Source: Flagellimonas hadalis (GTDB lineage: Bacteria > Bacteroidota > Bacteroidia > Flavobacteriales > Flavobacteriaceae). From it: DNA of 64,000 nucleotides. This document shows, in pieces, positions 59,704-64,000 of this stretch (within the stretch, counting starts at the first letter, position 1; the number at the start of each line of letters is the position of its first letter). The stretch lies in assembly GCF_007785775.2 (NCBI RefSeq), contig NZ_VNIK02000001.1, positions 124,001-188,000 on the forward strand. The letters run 5' to 3'. A model generated the notes under the pieces. It saw only the letters and a list, made by a program, of their open reading frames with translations, did no database searches and was not told the DNA's origin. The position numbers and the translations under genes were made by a program.

Positions 59704-61941
59704 TTAAATTTTATATCTAAACCCTGCGTAGTAGGTACTCCTTAGAACGGGAGCATACAAAAGGGTACTGTCAAAATAAGTACCAAAGGGATCATTGCTC
59801 GACAAAATGGGGGAATCTTGTGTAAAGTTCCCCATGTTCTCACCTCCTACATAGCATTCAAACTTATTGGAGAACACTTTGGTGACCTGTGCGTTCATCA
59901 ACATATACGAGGATGAGTGGGAGGGGAGCTGAAATTCTTCTGGATTGGCAGTTGTGTTGGGCAATCGCTGTCTGCCCAACCAGTTGGTGGTGAAATCAAA
60001 ACGCCATTGGCCCCCCTCGCGTATTTTGGGCGTTTCATAGCTGAGATTGACGAAAAAACGATACGATGGTTGTAAGGGCTTGTCCAAGGTGCCACTAGTG
60101 TAATCTGTGGCCACATCAAAGAACTTGTAAGTGGATCTCAGGTGAAAATCCTGAAGTACTTCGTAGTTCAGATCTATCTGGAGGCTATTGGAATAGCTTT
60201 TTCCTTCGAGATTATAGAATGATATCTCCCTGGGGTTTTCCCAATCGACCACAATCTGGTCTTCGAATTGGGTCCTGTAAAAATCGACGGAGAAATCCAA
60301 CACCCTGTTCCAAACATACAGTTTTTGGATAAAGCTGACCCCATAGTTCCATGCTTTTTCAGGATCCAGCCCATAATAGTTACCGCCCGATTCATCAATT
60401 ACGATTTGTCTAGACGAGGCGAAGAGTTGTTGGTTCTCGGTAAAAATATTGGCACCCCGTTTCCCCCTGCCAAAAGAGGCCCTGAAGGTGGCCTTGTCCC
60501 AAAGGGAATACCTCAAATGAAACCTAGGGGTCAAGAAATTGCCCAAGTTGTTATGGTGGTCTGCCCGAAGGCCTGCCTCAAAGCCCAAACCCTCCAAGTT
60601 GTCAAAGGTATACTCGAAAAAGGCACCTACGGAATTGTCCGTACGGCCATAAGCTGTGGTATTTACCATTTCGCCAAAGGTGTCATGGGTATAACTAACA
60701 CCTGTTTTGAACTTATGCTGGGTGCTTCCGATGATGCTGTTGAAAATAAGATTGGAATAAAAGGACTTATGGTTGATGTCGTACAGGTTAAGACCGTAAT
60801 AGGAATCCTGGTCATGTGCACTGTAAGCTGTTTGGAACCCAAAACTTTGATAGGGTAGGTCTGGGAACACATAACCCAATTTGGCCGAAAGATCCAGTCG
60901 GGACGTATTGATCTCGCTCCCCCATGCATTTGTGGTGAGTTTATCAGTATCAGGGTCAAAATCCGTTTGCCCCATTTCTTTGTCATCAGCGAGGTACTGG
61001 ATGTTGGCATAGGCCACCCAACCATTTTCGGGGTTTAGGTATTGCCATCGGTTCATCAAATTGACCTGGTTGGCCAATGGGGTATCCAAGAACGAATCCC
61101 CATTGTCATCGATATAGCCATTCCTCAAATTGGCATGGACATATAGGCCTACCCCTAGCTCATCCGTGATATTGTGGTTGAACCGTGAGTTGAATTCATA
61201 GCGCTCATAATTGTTGGCATACATGTTCAGGAAGAATCGCTTGTCTATGAGCGGTTTCATGAGTTCGGTATTGATATGACCGGAAATGCTCTCAAAACCG
61301 TTCAGCACACTGCCTGCACCTTTGGTGATCTGAATGCTCTCGATCCATGATCCTGGGGTGAACGACAGTCCAAAAACCTGGGAGGCTCCTCTGATGGAAG
61401 GCATATTTTCTTGGGTGAACATCAAATAAGGGCTGTTCAGTCCCAGCATCTGTATTTGTTTGGCCCCTAAAATGGCGTCGGAAACATTCACATCCACAGT
61501 AGGGTTGGTCTCAAAACTTTCGGAAAGGTTGCAGCAGGCTGCCTTGAGCATTTCCCTGCTATCCACGGCCACCACGTTCTGTACCTTGAACAATGATTTT
61601 TGGATGGGGGCCACTTCTTTTTCCACGACCACCTCGTCCAGGACCACATTGGGATAGAGTACAATGTTCCCTAAATTGGGTCGGTTGACCGGAATGGTAT
61701 CCGAACGGTATCCCATGGAGCTGATGACCAATTGTCTTATGTTCGATTGGTAGGGAGTGTTGAAGTTTCCTTCAAAATCGGTAGTAGTGCCAATCGTACT
61801 GGAGAGCCAGTAAACGCTTGCATTGGCCACAGGTATGGTTTTCCCCTTCTCGCTATACTCCAAAACCCTTCCAGAGACCTGGAATTGGGAATAGCATAAG
61901 GCATTGATAAAAAGCAGGAAGGTGACCAAGGGAAATCTCAT
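59704..61941 (-). CDS. TonB-dependent receptor, probably metal-related
   Basis: 745 residues with signal peptide (LVTFLLFINALCYSQ). An N-terminal CarboxypepD_reg-like domain (about 20-100, VSGRVLEYSEKGKTIPVANASVYW) is followed by a plug (ACCNLSESFETNPTVDV, IQMLGLNSPYLMFTQENMPSIRG, SIQITKGAGSVLNGFESISGHINTE) and a barrel ending in YAGFRYKI. The vicinal Cys136-Cys137 in the plug and the paired HMA gene suggest copper or another thiophilic metal. It differs in domain layout from the receptor at 4911 and lacks the CxxxM site. The substrate is inference. Confidence 0.88.
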   Translation of the reverse strand: MRFPLVTFLLFINALCYSQFQVSGRVLEYSEKGKTIPVANASVYWLSSTIGTTTDFEGNFNTPYQSNIRQLVISSMGYRSDTIPVNRPNLGNIVLYPNVVLDEVVVEKEVAPIQKSLFKVQNVVAVDSREMLKAACCNLSESFETNPTVDVNVSDAILGAKQIQMLGLNSPYLMFTQENMPSIRGASQVFGLSFTPGSWIESIQITKGAGSVLNGFESISGHINTELMKPLIDKRFFLNMYANNYERYEFNSRFNHNITDELGVGLYVHANLRNGYIDDNGDSFLDTPLANQVNLMNRWQYLNPENGWVAYANIQYLADDKEMGQTDFDPDTDKLTTNAWGSEINTSRLDLSAKLGYVFPDLPYQSFGFQTAYSAHDQDSYYGLNLYDINHKSFYSNLIFNSIIGSTQHKFKTGVSYTHDTFGEMVNTTAYGRTDNSVGAFFEYTFDNLEGLGFEAGLRADHHNNLGNFLTPRFHLRYSLWDKATFRASFGRGKRGANIFTENQQLFASSRQIVIDESGGNYYGLDPEKAWNYGVSFIQKLYVWNRVLDFSVDFYRTQFEDQIVVDWENPREISFYNLEGKSYSNSLQIDLNYEVLQDFHLRSTYKFFDVATDYTSGTLDKPLQPSYRFFVNLSYETPKIREGGQWRFDFTTNWLGRQRLPNTTANPEEFQLPSHSSSYMLMNAQVTKVFSNKFECYVGGENMGNFTQDSPILSSNDPFGTYFDSTLLYAPVLRSTYYAGFRYKI

Positions 61942-62126
61942 CCTCAGTGGATTATATTTGTCATAAAACTACACTTTTCGTGATTCATAAATCGATTATT
62001 TCCACTATTTTAACACTGGATCGCAGTTCATAGATTTTTTTGGCTTTTGGCAGAATTAAAAATCATGATGAGTTGTCAAACAGTAATTTTAGTATCGCAT
62101 TTTATGGATGGATTATTGTGCTTGAA

Positions 62127-62492
62127 ATGGTAAAAAATTATGCCATTACTTTTTTGGGTGTTGTTTTTTGTTTTCTTTTTGCGTGTAGCGCAATTCCCCC
62201 GAAGAATACAAAGACCCAAATTCGGGTAATAAACAACAGCAGTTTTTTCTTGAGCCATGTATCATTGTTTTCAATGACCTTTGGAGATTTAAAACCCAAG
62301 GATACATCAGGTTACAAAGAACTCAGTTATGACCCATTAAGGCACGATCCCCTTATCTATTGCATCATTGAAGAAACCAATTATGGTAGATACCTGAAAA
62401 TCCCGGAGGAAAGTACGAAGTACTACACCTATGTGGTGGACAGTTTGAACAATGGTATAATATATGTCAGCTCTTATGCTGGCGACAAATAA
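62127..62492 (+). CDS. Small hypothetical lipoprotein
   Basis: 121 residues from ATG 62127. The lipoprotein signal FLGVVFCFLFACSA places it in the envelope. The rest is a beta-rich domain (IRVINNSSFFLSHVSLF, YKELSYDPLRHDPLIYCIIEE, YYTYVVDSLNNGIIYVSS) that I do not recognise. It lies 45 bp before the CapK-like ligase on the same strand. The frame is plausible but without a known family. Confidence 0.65.
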   Translation: MVKNYAITFLGVVFCFLFACSAIPPKNTKTQIRVINNSSFFLSHVSLFSMTFGDLKPKDTSGYKELSYDPLRHDPLIYCIIEETNYGRYLKIPEESTKYYTYVVDSLNNGIIYVSSYAGDK

Positions 62493-62537
62493 TGAACAAT
62501 TTTTGACAAACTTCTGAGACTTAAAAGTTTACAGTAT

Positions 62538-63914
62538 ATGGGAATATTGCACAAACTCCGAAAAAGCGCCTTTTGGTTCGTTGACACTTTGAATGGAGGG
62601 AAAATCAGAAAACATTTTGATGAGATCAAATGGGTCTTGGAAAATCCGGAATCTGATATGAGCAAGAAAATCAAGTCACAAAACTTATACAATGTCTTGG
62701 AACACTCTGCAACCACGGTACCGTATTATTCCAATATTTCCCACGACTCGTTGAGCCTTCATGATTTTCCAATTATAGACAAGCAAACGGTGAGGGATAA
62801 TTTTGAACTCTTTAGGAGTCAAACCTATACCAATGCATATGCCCATGAAGTTACTACCAGCGGATCTACCGGAAAGCCGTTCAAGATTTTGCATGACAAG
62901 AACAAAAGGAAAAGAAATACGGCCGACACCTGTTTTTTTGCCGAAAAAGCTGGATATGAGTTGGGAAGTCGGCTTTTCTATTTAAGACTGTGGGACAAAC
63001 AGTACCAAAAGAAGAAGATGTTGGCCAAGATCCAGAATATTGCCGCTTACTCTGTGGATGATCTTACCGAAGAAAATTTGGCCATGATGGTGTCGGAGAT
63101 GGAAAATTATGGTTCCAGTGTGAACATCATTGCTTATTCCTCTGCCCTGGACACGGTTTGTAAATATATCGAAGAACATTTGGGCAGACCCCTCAACTGT
63201 AAGGTTGATTCCATCATATCCATTGCGGAGGGACTAAGTCCGGACTTAAAGGGAAGAACGCGGAAATATTTAGGTGAAGACCCTGTTTCGAGATATTCCA
63301 ATAGTGAAAATGGCATATTTGCCCAACAAAAGACCAATAGTGATACGGGAAACTTTGAGATCAATTGGGCAAGTTATCATATAGAACTTTTGGATTTTAA
63401 TGAAGATAAACCGGTAAAGCTTGGAGACAAAGGACGAATAGTCATCACAGATTTTTTCAACTACAGTATGCCTTTGATCAGGTATGATACGGGCGATGTT
63501 GGTGTCATGGAAAAGGATTCTGTTACCGGAAGTTTGGTATTCACTAAAATTGAAGGTAGAAAAATGGATATGTTCACCAATACCAAGGGTGAATATGTTT
63601 CGTCCCATATCATACATCATATTCTACAATACTCCGGCATTGACCAATTTCAATTTATTGAAGACGAGAAAGGGGAGTACACCATTAAGTTGAAGGTGAC
63701 ACCCTCTTATGATCACAAGGATGAAAAAAATATTCTTGAACAGTACAAAGGATATTTTGGACAAAATGCAATAGTCAATGTTGAATATGTGGACAATATA
63801 TCCCTATTGCCCTCTGGCAAGCGAAAATTGGTCATCAACAACTACAAGCCCAGTGAAAACAAGCTCAATGAGAAACCGAATGTGCCATCAAAATGCAGTG
63901 ATGCCTTGATTTAA
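62538..63914 (+). CDS. PaaK/CapK-family adenylate-forming ligase, copy B
   Basis: 458 residues. It carries the same motifs as copy A: TTSGSTGKPF (P-loop), VSRYSNSENGIFAQQ (A5-like), LIRYDTGDVGVM (A7) and LPSGKRKLVINN (C-terminal Lys). Shared blocks such as RNTADT and LFYLRLWDK put the two copies near half identical. It probably activates an acid for attachment to a surface polysaccharide. Its neighbours beyond the window are on the opposite strand. Confidence 0.85.
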   Translation: MGILHKLRKSAFWFVDTLNGGKIRKHFDEIKWVLENPESDMSKKIKSQNLYNVLEHSATTVPYYSNISHDSLSLHDFPIIDKQTVRDNFELFRSQTYTNAYAHEVTTSGSTGKPFKILHDKNKRKRNTADTCFFAEKAGYELGSRLFYLRLWDKQYQKKKMLAKIQNIAAYSVDDLTEENLAMMVSEMENYGSSVNIIAYSSALDTVCKYIEEHLGRPLNCKVDSIISIAEGLSPDLKGRTRKYLGEDPVSRYSNSENGIFAQQKTNSDTGNFEINWASYHIELLDFNEDKPVKLGDKGRIVITDFFNYSMPLIRYDTGDVGVMEKDSVTGSLVFTKIEGRKMDMFTNTKGEYVSSHIIHHILQYSGIDQFQFIEDEKGEYTIKLKVTPSYDHKDEKNILEQYKGYFGQNAIVNVEYVDNISLLPSGKRKLVINNYKPSENKLNEKPNVPSKCSDALI

Positions 63915-63937
63915 TGGTTTTCTCCCAGAAGAGGTTC

Positions 63938-64000
63938 TCATTTGAGTTCTTCAGAAAGAAGTGAAATCAATTTGGCATTGATGATCTTAACATCGAATTT
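63938..64000 (-). CDS. C-terminal end of a minus-strand gene (partial, right edge)
   Basis: Reading from the right edge on the minus strand gives 20 codons, KFDVKIINAKLISLLSEELK, then TGA at 63940-63938. The helix-like ending would fit a glycosyltransferase or another polysaccharide gene, but it is too short to name. It converges on copy B with a 23-bp gap. Confidence 0.4.
   Translation of the reverse strand, partial: KFDVKIINAKLISLLSEELK

Overview
The window looks like the chromosome of a marine-type flavobacterium (Bacteroidota; Muricauda/Flagellimonas-like, though the genus is inference). The evidence is moderate G+C, weak Shine-Dalgarno use, repeated Bacteroidota promoter elements (TTTG about 19 nt before TAnnTTTG), type IX secretion cargo with type A and type B C-terminal sorting domains, PorP/SprF, bacillithiol synthesis (BshA), a split LptD/TamB envelope set and TonB-dependent receptors. 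No rRNA, intact tRNA, CRISPR array, transposase or phage gene was seen.

Layout. 1-2.4 kb: minus-strand redox genes (start of cydA, a persulfide dioxygenase/rhodanese, a 1-Cys peroxiredoxin). cydA and the peroxiredoxin have the same palindrome, GTAAC-N4-GTTAC, placed identically relative to their -7 boxes. 2.4-2.9 kb: gene-free, with a tRNA-3'-end-like remnant. 2.9-9.0 kb: a minus-strand cluster that I read as copper acquisition: two paralogous small Cys membrane proteins, a Met/His lipoprotein with a YtkA-like segment, an OprC/NosA-like TonB receptor with CxxxM and HxM motifs, an MbnP-like lipoprotein and an MbnH-like di-haem peroxidase. 9.0-10.8 kb: a TPP riboswitch, a PnuT-type thiamine transporter and an overlapping acyl-CoA-dehydrogenase-like gene. 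11-14 kb: a secreted amidohydrolase and an M20 peptidase, convergent on a shared terminator. 14.2-20.4 kb: a T9SS surface module (type B adhesin, PorP/SprF, OmpA). 20.6-24.3 kb: a CAP lipoprotein, a deoxyribonucleotidase, two esterase-type hydrolases and a VanX-like dipeptidase.

24.3-29.1 kb: a minus-strand housekeeping run (tsaD, rsmE, DUF4159, AI-2E transporter, THUMP-like methyltransferase), divergent from a TamB-family gene (29-33.6 kb). 33.7-36.7 kb: pfkA, gap and an amino-sugar kinase. 36.7-41.1 kb: ridA and lptD on the minus strand, divergent from a cell-wall amidase. 41.2-44.8 kb: an MCE/MlaD protein, two Fe-S proteins of the HdrD/GlpC-LutA type and a small conserved protein. 44.9-50.8 kb: a NagZ-beta-lactamase-like fusion, bshA, a PrcB-like lipoprotein and OmpA.

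50.8-55.3 kb: a minus-strand glycan/acyl cluster (PaaK/CapK-like ligase, PglC-type phosphoglycosyl transferase, PglD-like acetyltransferase, acyl carrier protein, AMP ligase). 55.7-62 kb: secreted or metal-related genes (FN3 surface protein, T9SS-exported tyrosinase, periplasmic HMA protein, TonB receptor). 62-64 kb: a small lipoprotein, a second CapK-like ligase and the tail of a further minus-strand gene. Copper recurs at both ends of the window (uptake-like cluster at 3-9 kb; tyrosinase, HMA protein and receptor at 58-62 kb), and peptidoglycan turnover recurs in the middle (VanX-like, amidase, NagZ-like, amino-sugar kinase).
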